DNA from: Streptomyces actinomycinicus
GTDB taxonomy: Bacteria; Actinomycetota; Actinomycetes; Streptomycetales; Streptomycetaceae
Direction: 5' to 3'
DNA length: 64,000 nt
Assembly (NCBI RefSeq): GCF_016741775.1
Contig: NZ_JAERRK010000027.1
Coordinates: 1-64,000 of the forward strand
Shown: in pieces, positions 51,898 to 60,721 of the stretch
Layout: every line of letters starts with the position of its first letter
How positions within the stretch are numbered: the first letter of the stretch is position 1
Notes under the pieces: model-generated
What the model saw: the letters and a program-made list of their open reading frames with translations, nothing else
What the model was told of the DNA's origin: nothing
Database searches by the model: none
Made by a program: the position numbers and the translations under genes

Positions 51898-53070
51898 ATG
51901 TCCGACCGCGACCCGCAGCCGGTGGAGCGTCAACTGCCCACGGAAGAGGCGAGGGACCTGCTCGACCTCGTCCGGGACATCGCCCGGCGCGAGATCGCGC
52001 CGAAGGCCGCGCAGGAGGAGGACGAAGGGCGCTTCCCGCGTGAGGTCTTCACCCTGCTCTCCGAGTCAGGCCTGCTGGGCCTGCCGTACGCCGGGGAGTA
52101 CGGCGGCGGCGAGCAGCCCTACGAGGTCTACCTCCAGGTCCTTGAGGAACTGGCCGCGGCCCGGCTCACCGTCGGCCTCGGCGTCAGCGTCCACACGCTC
52201 TCCTCGTACGCCCTCGCCACCTACGGCACCAAGCAGCAGCAGGTCGAGCACCTGCCCGCGATGCTGGGCGGCGGGCTGCTCGGGGCGTACTGCCTGTCCG
52301 AGCCGTCCTCCGGCTCGGACGCGGCCTCGCTGCGCACCAAGGCCGTCCGGGACGGCGCCGGCTGGGTGATCGACGGCACCAAGGCCTGGATCACGCACGG
52401 AGGCATCGCCGACTTCTACACCGTGATGGCCCGCACCGGCGAGGACGGGCCGCGCGGGATCACCGCCTTCCTCGTGCCCGGCGACACGCCCGGCGTGAGC
52501 GGCGCGGCGCCGGAGAAGAAGATGGGCATGAAGGGCTCGCCCACCGCGCAGGTCCACTTCGACGGCGTCCGGGTACCCGACGAGCGGCGCATCGGCGAGG
52601 AGGGCCAGGGCTTCTCCATCGCCCTGTCCGCCCTCGACTCGGGCCGGCTCGGCATCGCGGCCTGCGCCATCGGCCTGGCCCAGGCCGCCCTGGACGAGGC
52701 GGTCGGCTACGCGACCGAGCGCCGCCAGTTCGGCCGTCCGATCGCCGACTTCCAGGGCCTGCGCTTCATGCTCGCCGACATGGCCACCCAGATCGAGGCC
52801 GGCCGGGCGCTCTACCTGGCGGCGGCCCGGCTGCGGGACTCTGGCCGGCCGTTCGCCAAGCAGGCCGCCATGGCCAAGCTGCACTGCACCGACACGGCCA
52901 TGAAGGTCACCACCGACGCCGTGCAGATACTGGGCGGATACGGCTACACCGCGGACTTCCCGGCCGAGCGTTACATGCGAGAGGCCAAGGTCCTGCAGAT
53001 CGTCGAGGGCACGAACCAGATCCAGCGGATGGTCATCGCCCGTCACGTGGCGGGACCCGAGGGTCGCTGA
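51898..53070 (+). CDS. Acyl-CoA dehydrogenase
   Basis: It has 390 residues. The N-terminal helical domain, middle beta domain (AYCLSEPSSGSDAASLRTKA, FAD contacts) and C-terminal helices are all present. The catalytic base is Glu370 in QIVEGTNQIQRMVIARH, the position used by short/medium-chain enzymes, and ERRQFGRPIADFQGLRFMLA and QILGGYGYTADFPAERYMRE are hallmarks. The chain-length preference is not certain; isovaleryl- or butyryl-CoA type is likely. ATG 51898 follows GGGAGGAG. It overlaps a small convergent gene by 38 bp. Confidence 0.93.
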   Translation: MSDRDPQPVERQLPTEEARDLLDLVRDIARREIAPKAAQEEDEGRFPREVFTLLSESGLLGLPYAGEYGGGEQPYEVYLQVLEELAAARLTVGLGVSVHTLSSYALATYGTKQQQVEHLPAMLGGGLLGAYCLSEPSSGSDAASLRTKAVRDGAGWVIDGTKAWITHGGIADFYTVMARTGEDGPRGITAFLVPGDTPGVSGAAPEKKMGMKGSPTAQVHFDGVRVPDERRIGEEGQGFSIALSALDSGRLGIAACAIGLAQAALDEAVGYATERRQFGRPIADFQGLRFMLADMATQIEAGRALYLAAARLRDSGRPFAKQAAMAKLHCTDTAMKVTTDAVQILGGYGYTADFPAERYMREAKVLQIVEGTNQIQRMVIARHVAGPEGR

Positions 53071-53275
53071 ACTGCCCCCTCAGGACCGTCGGGGCCGCGA
53101 GCCTGGCCCATTCCGGGTCGTCACGGCCCGGCAGGGTGCGGCCCCGGTCGGCCCAGGTCCGCAGGAGGTCGCGGTAGATGGGCGGATCCTGCGGTGCGGG
53201 CGGCGGAACCGATTCTGCCGGCCGGGGTACGAAGATGCGGCGCTGACGCCCGGTGGCCGAGTACATGGGGGTCAT
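53033..53275 (-). CDS. Small hypothetical protein (80 aa)
   Basis: The frame encodes VPRPAESVPPPAPQDPPIYR and then DLLRTWADRGRTLPGRDDPE, WARLAAP. The PPIYR-LL-W-GRTLPGR-DPEW pattern recurs, as far as I recall, in many short Streptomyces proteins of unknown role, so I treat it as a real gene. It overlaps the end of the acyl-CoA dehydrogenase on the opposite strand. ATG 53266 is an alternative start. No membrane or signal segment is seen. Confidence 0.5.
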   Translation of the reverse strand: MTPMYSATGRQRRIFVPRPAESVPPPAPQDPPIYRDLLRTWADRGRTLPGRDDPEWARLAAPTVLRGQFSDPRVPPRDGR

Positions 53276-53367
53276 GCCTGGGAAACGCGGCGGTGGCCGG
53301 ACAGGTCACCGCCCGGCGGAATCGAGCGTCAGTCCATACGCGTCCGGTCCCCCCTCTGGTCACCTCC

Positions 53368-53394
53368 GGTCAGCTGACGTACCGTCAGCTGACC
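53368..53394. promoter_or_regulatory. 27-bp double palindrome upstream of the 53413 gene
   Basis: GGTCAGCTGACG, TAC, CGTCAGCTGACC is a perfect 12-bp inverted repeat, and each arm contains its own palindrome GTCAGCTGAC. The inner TGACGTACCGTCA form matches many actinobacterial TetR operators of lipid or acyl-CoA genes. It lies 19 bases before the GTG at 53413, where a repressor would block initiation or elongation. Confidence 0.65.
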
Positions 53395-53412
53395 ATCGTT
53401 CAGGGGGTGTCC

Positions 53413-54513
53413 GTGGCCGACGATCGTCCCGTACCGCTCGACGAGTACCCGGTGCACCAGGTACCGCTGTCCATGAAGCACGTGGCGACCGGTGACCGCA
53501 ACGCCTACGACCGCTGCATCTTCCACGTCTTCGACCACACGGGCAGCGCCCTGCTCATCCTCGGCCTCGGCGTCTACCCCAACCTGGGCGTGATCGACGC
53601 CTACGCCACCTTCCGCACCGGGAACACCCTGCACGCCGTGCGCGCCTCCGACGCCCTCGGCGAGGACCGGATGCACCTCGCCGTCGGCCCGCTGCGCATC
53701 GAGGTGGTACGGCCGCTGCAGCAGCTACGCCTGGTCGGCACCGACGAGGAGCTGTCGTACGACCTCACCTGGACCGCGGCCTTCCCCGCCCTGTGGGAGC
53801 CGCACCACCTCCAGCGCCGGGGCGACCGGCTCACCCTGGAGGGCCGCCGCTTCGTCCAGGCGGGGCAGGTCACCGGCGAGATCCGGGCGGCCGGTACCGA
53901 GTTCCGGGTCCGCGCCGAGGGCTGGACCGGCACCCGCGACCGCAGCTGGGGCGTGCGTCCGGTCCCCGGCGAGGACGGGGGCCGGCTCGCCGCCGACCAC
54001 CCCACCGGGGGCTTCCACTGGATCTGGTGCCCGGTCGCCTTCGAGGACCGCTTCCTGATGGTCATCACCCAGGAGGACGCCGACGGCCACCGCTCCCTGA
54101 ACGACGCCACCCTGGTCCGCCCCGGCCGGCGCGACCGCCAACTGGGCTGGCCGCACGCCGAGATCGGCTACCGGTCCGGCACCCGGCACCCCGAGCGCGC
54201 CGTCATCCACCTCGGCGACCCCCGCAAGCCGCAGGAGCTGGAGGTGGAGATCCTCACCTCCTCGCCGCTCGCCCTCGGCGCGGGCTACCCGCCGGCCGAC
54301 GACTGGCAGCACGGGACCTGGCAGGGCAGGGGCTGGGTCGACCGCCGTACGTACGACCTGACCGCGCCGCACCCCCTGGCGGCGTACGGCGTAACCGACC
54401 ACTCCGCCCGCTTCCGGCTCGACGGGCGCACCGGCCACGGGATCTTCGAACACGGCACGTTCGGCCGGCACGACCCGAGCGGCTTCACCGGCTTCGACTC
54501 GGTCGCGCCCTGA
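53413..54513 (+). CDS. Conserved protein of unknown function, first gene of a phosphotransferase pair
   Basis: It has 366 residues and is cytoplasmic. I do not recognise a named enzyme. The first half has a beta-rich fold (FHVFDHTGSALLILGLGVYP, DAYATFRTGNTLHAVRASDA, LRIEVVRPLQQLRLVGTDEE). The centre is HWIWCPVAFEDRFLMVITQE and DRSWGVRP, which recall lipocalin-like AttH/hydroxyneurosporene synthase-type proteins. GTG 53413 follows AGGGGG at 6 bases; GTG 53407 is an alternative. It is 11 bp from the phosphotransferase gene and shares its operon and operator. Confidence 0.75.
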   Translation: MADDRPVPLDEYPVHQVPLSMKHVATGDRNAYDRCIFHVFDHTGSALLILGLGVYPNLGVIDAYATFRTGNTLHAVRASDALGEDRMHLAVGPLRIEVVRPLQQLRLVGTDEELSYDLTWTAAFPALWEPHHLQRRGDRLTLEGRRFVQAGQVTGEIRAAGTEFRVRAEGWTGTRDRSWGVRPVPGEDGGRLAADHPTGGFHWIWCPVAFEDRFLMVITQEDADGHRSLNDATLVRPGRRDRQLGWPHAEIGYRSGTRHPERAVIHLGDPRKPQELEVEILTSSPLALGAGYPPADDWQHGTWQGRGWVDRRTYDLTAPHPLAAYGVTDHSARFRLDGRTGHGIFEHGTFGRHDPSGFTGFDSVAP

Positions 54514-54524
54514 GGGAGGACGAG

Positions 54525-55622
54525 ATGGCCACGGCACCCCGTCCCCGTACCACCACCCGCGACCCCGGGGAACTGACCCGGCGCCTCACCGCCTGGCTCG
54601 GCACCCGGCTGCCCGGCGCCAAGGCGACCGGCGTCACCGTCCCGGCCTCCAACGGCATGTCCAGCGAGACCCTGCTGTTCGACATCGACCACCCGCAGCC
54701 TCCGGTCCGCTCCTGCGCACTGCGCCTGGCGGCCGACCCGGCGGCGTACACGGTCTTCCCCGAGTACGACATGACCCGCCAGTACCGCACCCTGCAGCTG
54801 GTGGCCGCCCACACGGACGTGCCCGTGCCCCGGGTGCTCTGGCTGGAGGAGGACCCCGGCCCGCTCGGAGCACCGTTCTTCGTCATGGAACGGGCGGCGG
54901 GCCGCGTGCCCCCGGACGTCATGCCGTACACCTACGACGGCAGTTGGCTGCACGCGGCGAGCGACGCCGAGCGCGAGCACCTGGAAACGGCCACGATCGG
55001 ACTGCTGGCCCGGCTGCACGACCAAGCACCCCTGCCCGAGGCCGAGTTCCTCGCCCTGCCGGGGCAGGGCGACGCGCTGCGCCGGCACGTGGCGGCCCAA
55101 CGCGCCTACTACGCCTGGGTGATCGACGGACTCGCCCGGTCGCCCCTGATCGAGGCCGCGTTCGACCGGCTGGCGCAGCTGTGGCCGCGTGAGCCGGTCG
55201 AGCCCGTCCTCACCTGGGGCGACGCGCGCATCGGGAACGTCGTCTACGACGGCTTCGAGCCCGTGGCCGTGCTGGACTGGGAGATGGCGGCACTCGCCCC
55301 CCGCGAGGTGGACCTCGGCTGGACGGTCTATCTGCACCGCTTCTTCCACGACCTCACGGTCGGCTCCGGACAGCGCGGACTGCCCGGCTTCCTGCGCCGC
55401 GACCGTGTCGAGGCCCGCTACGCGCGGCTGACCGGCCACACCCCGCGGGACATGGACTTCTACACCCTGTACGCCGCCCTGCGGCACGCGATCGTCATGC
55501 TGCGCATCGCCTACCGCCAGGCGTACTTCGGGGAGGTCGCGGTCCCGGCGGACCCGGACACGCTGATCCTGCACCACGGCAGCCTGCGCGCCATGGTGCA
55601 GGGCACCTACTGGGCGGAGTGA
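54525..55622 (+). CDS. APH-fold phosphotransferase (ACAD10/11-like)
   Basis: It has 365 residues in an aminoglycoside-phosphotransferase kinase fold. The catalytic loop is LTWGDARIGNVVYDGFEPVA, followed by the metal Asp in VAVLDWEMAALAPREVDLGW. The nucleotide loop is NGMSSETLLFDI. This subclass, known from ACAD10/11 of vertebrates and actinobacterial lipid operons, phosphorylates hydroxyacyl substrates rather than antibiotics. ATG 54525 has GGGAGG upstream. The acyl-CoA dehydrogenase nearby supports a lipid role. Confidence 0.85.
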   Translation: MATAPRPRTTTRDPGELTRRLTAWLGTRLPGAKATGVTVPASNGMSSETLLFDIDHPQPPVRSCALRLAADPAAYTVFPEYDMTRQYRTLQLVAAHTDVPVPRVLWLEEDPGPLGAPFFVMERAAGRVPPDVMPYTYDGSWLHAASDAEREHLETATIGLLARLHDQAPLPEAEFLALPGQGDALRRHVAAQRAYYAWVIDGLARSPLIEAAFDRLAQLWPREPVEPVLTWGDARIGNVVYDGFEPVAVLDWEMAALAPREVDLGWTVYLHRFFHDLTVGSGQRGLPGFLRRDRVEARYARLTGHTPRDMDFYTLYAALRHAIVMLRIAYRQAYFGEVAVPADPDTLILHHGSLRAMVQGTYWAE

Positions 55623-55656
55623 GGCGGCCCGGGCGGCCGGGCCGGAGCGGGGCGGC

Positions 55657-56091
55657 TCAGGCGGCCTGGCGGCGCATCGCCGGCACGCGCATCGGGCGCG
55701 AGCCCGGGCCGCCGACGTGCGAGAAGGGCTGCTTCCGCCAGTCCAGCCCCTGGGGCAGCGTCAGCAGCAGCGCCGTGTCCTGCTCCTGCGGCTCGAAGGA
55801 CTCGTCCGCGGGGGCGGCCTCGGCCGCCGCACGGCCCGTGCCCGCACACACCGTGAGCCCGAACGGGTTCCACGGCGACGCGCACAGCGCGTGCTCCGGC
55901 AGGACCTCCTCGTCCGCCAGCAGCGCGATCGGCTGCGCGCAGTCCGGGCAGATCACCCGGTACATCTCGAAGGTGTCGTAGGCGTCCGGTTCCTCGTCGA
56001 AGGCGTCGGGTTCGACGCCCTCCGGCTCGGGCTCGACGACCGGCTGCTGCCGCTTGGACGCGGATCGGCCAGGGCGATTGACACTCTGCAT
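55657..56091 (-). CDS. Hypothetical zinc-ribbon-like protein (144 aa)
   Basis: It has an acidic N-terminal half and a central VICPDCAQPIALLADEEVLP, a CxxC pair, with more cysteines in LCASPWNPFGLTVCAGTG that could complete a zinc site. No known family is recalled. The end is Arg-rich. It may be a small regulator or structural protein. It is transcribed away from the Lrp gene, with a 234-bp gap that contains no other gene. Confidence 0.72.
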   Translation of the reverse strand: MQSVNRPGRSASKRQQPVVEPEPEGVEPDAFDEEPDAYDTFEMYRVICPDCAQPIALLADEEVLPEHALCASPWNPFGLTVCAGTGRAAAEAAPADESFEPQEQDTALLLTLPQGLDWRKQPFSHVGGPGSRPMRVPAMRRQAA

Positions 56092-56325
56092 GGGATTCTC
56101 CCCCTAAGGCTGGGCCGTGAAGGCGCTGCGGCCTCGACCACAGCAAGCACTTCCCGCCCGGTCTCGGAGGTAATCACGAGAACATCACGGAGCCCGTTCG
56201 AGCTGTGTGGTGTTCATCACATGCCATGAGCAGGTGCCCTTCCCGGTGCTTTTTCTGCCGAACCGGGAATGACCTGCGCCTCTCAGGTATCCGAGGAGAT
56301 CAAGCGCACTGTAGGTTTTGGCGGC

Positions 56326-56766
56326 ATGGAGGAGCTGGACCGTCAGATCGTGCAGCTGCTCGTCAAGGACGGGCGGATGAGCTACACAGACTTGGGCAAG
56401 GCCACGGGCCTGTCCACGTCGGCCGTGCACCAGCGGGTGCGCCGGCTGGAACAGCGTGGCGTCATCCGCGGCTACGCCGCGGTGGTCGACCCCGAGGCCA
56501 TCGGGCTGCCGATGACCGCGTTCATCTCGGTGAAGCCGTTCGACCCCAGCGCCCCCGACGACATCGCCGACCGCCTCGCCGGCGTCCCCGAGATCGAGGC
56601 CTGCCACAGCGTGGCCGGCGACGAGAACTACATCCTCAAGGTGCGCGTGTCCACCCCGCACGAGCTGGAGGAACTGCTCGCCCGGCTGCGTTCGCTGGCC
56701 GGCGTCTCCACCCGCACCACCGTGGTCCTGTCGACCCCCTACGAGGCGCGTCCCCCGAAGATCTGA
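56326..56766 (+). CDS. Lrp/AsnC-family transcriptional regulator
   Basis: It has 146 residues. The HTH reads MEELDRQIVQLLVKDGRMSY, TDLGKATGLSTSAVHQRVRR, and the RAM domain has ACHSVAGDENYILKVRV. It is the common Lrp paralogue seen near rbpA in Streptomyces. TAGGTT at 56312-56317, 8 bases before the ATG at 56326, could be a -10 box for a leaderless transcript, although no clear -35 is seen. The amidohydrolase gene follows 51 bp later and may be its target or cotranscribed. Confidence 0.9.
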   Translation: MEELDRQIVQLLVKDGRMSYTDLGKATGLSTSAVHQRVRRLEQRGVIRGYAAVVDPEAIGLPMTAFISVKPFDPSAPDDIADRLAGVPEIEACHSVAGDENYILKVRVSTPHELEELLARLRSLAGVSTRTTVVLSTPYEARPPKI

Positions 56767-56817
56767 ACCAGCCGCCCCGGTGCCCTGCGTGCCCCGTGCA
56801 CGCGAGAGACTGTGCCC

Positions 56818-58422
56818 ATGAGTGAGCAGTCCGCCGAGCCCCAGACCGTCCTCCTGCGCCGCGGTGAGGTGCACAGCCCCGCAGACCCCTTCGCCACCGC
56901 GATGGTGGTCGAGCGCGGGCAGGTCGCCTGGGTCGGCTCCGAGGGCGCCGCCGACGCCTTCGCCGACGGCGTGGACGAGGTGGTCGACCTCGACGGCGCC
57001 CTCGTCACCCCCGCCTTCACCGACGCCCATGTGCACACCACCGCCACCGGCCTCGCCCTGACCGGCCTGGACCTGTCGGACACGTCCTCGCTCGAGGCGG
57101 CCCTCGCGCGGATCCGCGCGTTCGCCGCCGCCCGCCCCGGCGACCGGGTCCTGCTGGGCCACGGCTGGGACGCCGCCCGCTGGCCCGGCGGCCGTCCGCC
57201 CACCCGCGTGGAACTGGACGAGGCCACCGGCGGACGCCCGCTGTACCTGTCCCGCATCGACGTGCACTCTGCGGTCGTCACCACGGCCCTGCTGGACCTG
57301 ATCCCCGGCGACGTCCCGCGCGAGGACGCCCCGCTCACCCGGGACGCCCACCACACCGTCCGTGAGGCCGCCCTCGCCGCCGTCACCCCCGCCCAGCGGG
57401 CCGAGGCCCAGCGCACCGCCCTGGCCCACGCCGCCTCCCTCGGCATCGGCACCGTGCACGAGTGCGGCGGCCCGCAGATCTCCTCCGAGGACGACTTCAC
57501 CGCGCTGCTGACGCTCGCCTCCGAGGTGCCGGGCCCCCGCGTGGTCGGCTACTGGGCCGAGCAGGACGCCGCCAAGGCCCGCGACCTGGGCGCGGCCGGT
57601 GCCGCGGGCGACCTCTTCGCCGACGGAGCCCTCGGCTCGCACACCGCCTGCCTGCACGAGCCGTACGCCGACGCCGGCCACACCGGCACCGCCTACCTGG
57701 ACGCCGACGCCGTCGCCGCCCACGTCGTGGCCTGCACCGAGGCCGGTCTGCAGGCCGGCTTCCACGCCATCGGCGACGCGGCCGTGTCCGCCGTGGTCGA
57801 GGGCGTGCGCGCCGCAGCCGGGAAGCTGGGCCTCGCCCGGATCCGGGCGGTCCGGCACCGCGTCGAGCACGCCGAGATGCTCACCCCCGAGACGGTCGCC
57901 GGCTTCGCCGAGCTGGGCCTGATCGCGTCCGTCCAGCCCGCCTTCGACGCGTTGTGGGGCGGCGAGGACGGCATGTACGCCCGGCGGCTGGGCGCCGAGC
58001 GGGCCCGCACCCTCAACCCCTACGCCGCGCTGCTGCGCGCCGGTGTACCCCTCGCGTTCGGCTCCGACAGCCCGGTCACCCCGCTCGACCCGTGGGGCAC
58101 CGTCCGTGCCGCCGCCTTCCACCACACGCCCGAGCACCGCATCTCCGTCCGCGCCGCGTTCACCGCGCACACGCGCGGCGGCTGGCGGGCCGTCGGCCGG
58201 GACGACGCCGGCGTCCTGGTCCCCGGCGCGCCCGCGGACTACGCCGTCTGGCGCACCGACGAGCTGATCGTCCAGGCCCCCGACGACCGGGTCGCACGCT
58301 GGTCCACCGACCCGCGCTCCGGCACCCCCGGCCTGCCCGACCTGACCCCGGGCCGTGACCTGCCGGTCTGCCTGCGGACCGTGGTGGGCGGCCGGACGGT
58401 GTTCGTAGGGCCGGGCGAGTGA
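56818..58422 (+). CDS. Amidohydrolase family protein (YtcJ-like)
   Basis: It has 534 residues. The metal-dependent amidohydrolase barrel is flanked by small beta segments: LVTPAFTDAHVHTTATGLAL (HxH metal site), GFHAIGDAAVSAVVEGVR, VRHRVEHAEMLTPETV and LAFGSDSPVTPLDPWGTVRA with the final Asp. YtcJ/N-substituted formamide deformylase-like enzymes have this layout. The natural substrate is unknown. ATG 56818 (MSEQSAEPQTVLL) is preferred to GTG 56812. Confidence 0.88.
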   Translation: MSEQSAEPQTVLLRRGEVHSPADPFATAMVVERGQVAWVGSEGAADAFADGVDEVVDLDGALVTPAFTDAHVHTTATGLALTGLDLSDTSSLEAALARIRAFAAARPGDRVLLGHGWDAARWPGGRPPTRVELDEATGGRPLYLSRIDVHSAVVTTALLDLIPGDVPREDAPLTRDAHHTVREAALAAVTPAQRAEAQRTALAHAASLGIGTVHECGGPQISSEDDFTALLTLASEVPGPRVVGYWAEQDAAKARDLGAAGAAGDLFADGALGSHTACLHEPYADAGHTGTAYLDADAVAAHVVACTEAGLQAGFHAIGDAAVSAVVEGVRAAAGKLGLARIRAVRHRVEHAEMLTPETVAGFAELGLIASVQPAFDALWGGEDGMYARRLGAERARTLNPYAALLRAGVPLAFGSDSPVTPLDPWGTVRAAAFHHTPEHRISVRAAFTAHTRGGWRAVGRDDAGVLVPGAPADYAVWRTDELIVQAPDDRVARWSTDPRSGTPGLPDLTPGRDLPVCLRTVVGGRTVFVGPGE

Positions 58423-59000
58423 TCTCCCGGGGTGGCGCGGCCGCGGATGGCCGCCGCGGCTCCGCCGCCCCACCTGCGCATCCTCTGCACGAGGCGCCGT
58501 AACGGTGGTCTCTTCCCAGGTCAGACGACTGTTGACAGTCGACGGCCGGGGGCCGGTAGGTTCGTCCGAGTCCACCACCGGACGCCCGACCGGGGAGCGT
58601 TCAGACGGCTCGTCGCAGCGCCGCTGGGTCAGGGACGGTGTGCCGCACCGGGGCACCGTCACTGGGAGCCAGGCTCAGCGCCCGCGCCGGCAAGGGAGCG
58701 ATCCAGCTGGTCGGCCAGGTGTGACCCGGGTGGGGCCCGCGTGCTCAGTAGACAACGGCTTCGGTCGACCCGCAGCCAGCGGGTCCCAGGTCGGCCCGAA
58801 GGGCGCCGGGCCCCCATCCGCCGCGCCGAACGGGCTGCCGGGAGCGCGGGGGAAGGCGTCGAAAGGAAGCCGGAAGGCGTCAAAAGAAGGTCTCTTACCC
58901 CGCTTTTGTGGAATCGACACCACCATCCGCGGGAGCCGTCACGTCTCCCCAGGCCGCGGCCACTATGGTGGACCTCTGCGTACGACATGAAGGGGCAGCA
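58423..59000 (+). other. 578-bp gap with no convincing gene, containing a promoter and long leader
   Basis: Open frames here have poor codon use for this genome and no family match. A promoter-like site at 58532-58562 faces the mannosyltransferase gene, so about 430 bases downstream may be a 5' leader or a separate small RNA. A GGCCCG/CGGGCC pairing near 58792-58811 and purine-rich runs 58851-58890 are seen. A purine-rich AAGGGG lies before GTG 59001. Confidence 0.5.
58526..58562 (+). promoter_or_regulatory. Sigma-HrdB-like promoter with palindrome over the -35
   Basis: TTGACA (58532-58537) and TAGGTT (58557-58562) are separated by 19 bases. The -35 is embedded in CGACTGT-TG-ACAGTCG (58526-58541), a perfect 7-bp inverted repeat typical of an operator. 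The spacer is longer than the usual 17-18. Confidence 0.5.
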
Positions 59001-59795
59001 GTGAACGACGGCGACGGGACCCTCGCGGCCACGGCCCAGGGGAGGCAGTTCGGTCCGCTCGGCACGGCCTTGGTGATCATCCCGACCTACAACGAGGCGG
59101 AGAACATCAAGGCCATCGTGGGCCGGGTGCGCAAGGCCGTCCCCGAGGCGCACGTGCTGATCGCGGACGACAACAGCCCCGACGGCACCGGGAAGCTCGC
59201 CGACGAGCTGGCCGCCGAGGACGACTGCGTCCACGTGCTGCACCGCAAGGGCAAGGAGGGCCTCGGCGCCGCCTACCTCGCGGGCTTCCGCTGGGGCCTG
59301 GAGCGGGACTACGGCGTGCTCGTCGAGATGGACGCCGACGGCTCCCACCAGCCCGAGGAGCTGCCCCGGCTGCTCACCGCGCTCAAGGGCGCCGACCTGG
59401 TCCTCGGCTCCCGCTGGGTGCCCGGCGGCCGGGTGGTGAACTGGCCGAAGTCCCGGGAGTTCCTCTCGCGGGGCGGCTCCACCTACTCGCGGCTCATGCT
59501 CGACGTGCCGATCCGGGACGTGACCGGCGGGTTCCGGGCCTTCCGCCGCGAGACCCTGGAGGGCCTCGGCCTCGGTGAGGTCGCCTCGCAGGGCTACTGC
59601 TTCCAGGTCGATCTGGCCCGCCGCTCGGTGAAGGCCGGCTACCACGTCGTCGAGGTCCCGATCACCTTCGTCGAGCGGGAACTGGGCGACTCCAAGATGA
59701 GCCGCGACATCGTGGTCGAGGCGCTGTGGCGGGTCACCGCCTGGGGCGTCGGCGACCGCTTCGGCAAACTCACCGGCAAGGACAAGCAGGACTGA
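59001..59795 (+). CDS. ppm1: Polyprenol-phosphate mannose synthase (GT2 family)
   Basis: It has 264 residues in a GT-A fold. LVIIPTYNEAENIKAIVGRV binds the nucleotide sugar, VLIADDNSPDGT and VLVEMDADGSHQPEELPRLL contain the metal-binding Asp residues, and IRDVTGGFRAFRRETLEGLG is the acceptor-side motif. In Streptomyces it transfers mannose from GDP-mannose to polyprenol phosphate for O-mannosylation of exported proteins. GTG 59001 follows AAGGGG; upstream extensions in frame are weak. It lacks the apolipoprotein N-acyltransferase domain that is fused in mycobacteria. Confidence 0.9.
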   Translation: MNDGDGTLAATAQGRQFGPLGTALVIIPTYNEAENIKAIVGRVRKAVPEAHVLIADDNSPDGTGKLADELAAEDDCVHVLHRKGKEGLGAAYLAGFRWGLERDYGVLVEMDADGSHQPEELPRLLTALKGADLVLGSRWVPGGRVVNWPKSREFLSRGGSTYSRLMLDVPIRDVTGGFRAFRRETLEGLGLGEVASQGYCFQVDLARRSVKAGYHVVEVPITFVERELGDSKMSRDIVVEALWRVTAWGVGDRFGKLTGKDKQD

Positions 59796-59796
59796 G

Positions 59797-59912
59797 GCGC
59801 GGGGCCGGCCCGCGGGGTCGGTGCGTGCGGCGCTGGGCGCGGGGCTGGTCTGCGGGTCGGTGCGTGCGGCGCTGGGGGCGGGGCCGGTCCGCGGGCCGGT
59901 GCGAGCAGGGCC
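59797..59912. repeat. 39-bp tandem repeat after the mannosyltransferase gene
   Basis: The block (T/C)CGGTGCG(T/A)GCGG occurs at 59818, 59857 and 59896, an exact 39-bp period over nearly three units (GCGGGGCCGG...GGCGCTGG). It begins directly after the stop codon at 59795. No gene is found in the rest of the gap to 60023. Confidence 0.8.
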
Positions 59913-60022
59913 GAGGGTGTGGGACCGGACCTGTGCGGCGGTCGGCGGGCCTGGGTCCGGGCACGGTTTCGGCTGATCGGACGCTTATACCGTGCTGAGC
60001 CGCGCCCAGGCACACTGGGTGC

Positions 60023-60574
60023 ATGACGACTGGCGCTCCGACCACCCCGTACACCACCCGGCCCCGTCGCTCCCGGCTGCGCAGGTATCTGCCGCTGGGC
60101 CTCGCCGCATGGCTGGTGCTGGAGATCTGGCTGCTGACCCTGGTCGCGGGCGCGGCAGGCGGCCTCACGGTGTTCCTGCTGCTCGTCGCGGGCGTCGTGG
60201 CCGGCTCCGTGGTCATCAAGCGGGCGGGCCGCCGCGCCTTCCAGAACCTCAACGAGGCACTGCAGCGGGGCGGATCACCCGCCCGCGGCGGCGGCAACGG
60301 CCTGACGATGCTCGGCGGCCTGCTGCTGATGCTCCCCGGCCTGCTCTCCGACGTGGCGGGCCTGCTCCTGCTGCTCCCGCCGGTCCAGAAGGCGCTGAGC
60401 CGCTTCACCGAGAACGCAGTGGAGAAGAGGCTGCGCACGGCGACGCCGGGCAGCCTCGGCGACGCCTTCCAGCAGGCCCGCATGCACCGGCCCGACGGCA
60501 AGGTGGTGCCGGGTGAGGTGATCAGGGAAGACCGCTCCGAACCGCGGGAGCAGTGGCCGCCACTGACGCGCTGA
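60023..60574 (+). CDS. fxsA: FxsA family membrane protein
   Basis: It has 183 residues. FxsA proteins have two to four membrane helices; here YLPLGLAAWLVLEIWLLTLV and LTVFLLLVAGVVAGSVVIKR form two and GLTMLGGLLLMLPGLLSDVA, GLLLLLPPV a third and fourth. The pattern LxxPGxLxDxxGxLLLLPP is the family hallmark. E. coli FxsA modulates phage exclusion; its role here is unknown. ATG 60023 starts MTTGAPTTPYTTRPRRSRLR. Confidence 0.88.
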   Translation: MTTGAPTTPYTTRPRRSRLRRYLPLGLAAWLVLEIWLLTLVAGAAGGLTVFLLLVAGVVAGSVVIKRAGRRAFQNLNEALQRGGSPARGGGNGLTMLGGLLLMLPGLLSDVAGLLLLLPPVQKALSRFTENAVEKRLRTATPGSLGDAFQQARMHRPDGKVVPGEVIREDRSEPREQWPPLTR

Positions 60575-60664
60575 GCGCTGCTGAGGCGCTGAGCCGGCCG
60601 GTGCCGGGCAGACCTCCGGGCCGCGGCGGGGCAGACCGCGCGGTCGGACCACGGCATGAAAAAC

Positions 60665-60700
60665 CGCGGGCGCCGTACGTCTTCACGTACGGCGCCCGCG
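60665..60700. terminator. Bidirectional terminator between fxsA and rbpA
   Basis: A perfect 16-bp stem (60665-60680 with 60685-60700) has a CTTC tetraloop between convergent stops 60574 and 60722. Confidence 0.9.
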
Positions 60701-60721
60701 ATCGTCGGTGCTGTTTGCGCG

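Noticed and set aside
58432..59004. Plus-strand frames in the gap before ppm1
   Set aside because: Codon use is poor, no motif is found and the frames overlap a likely promoter and leader.
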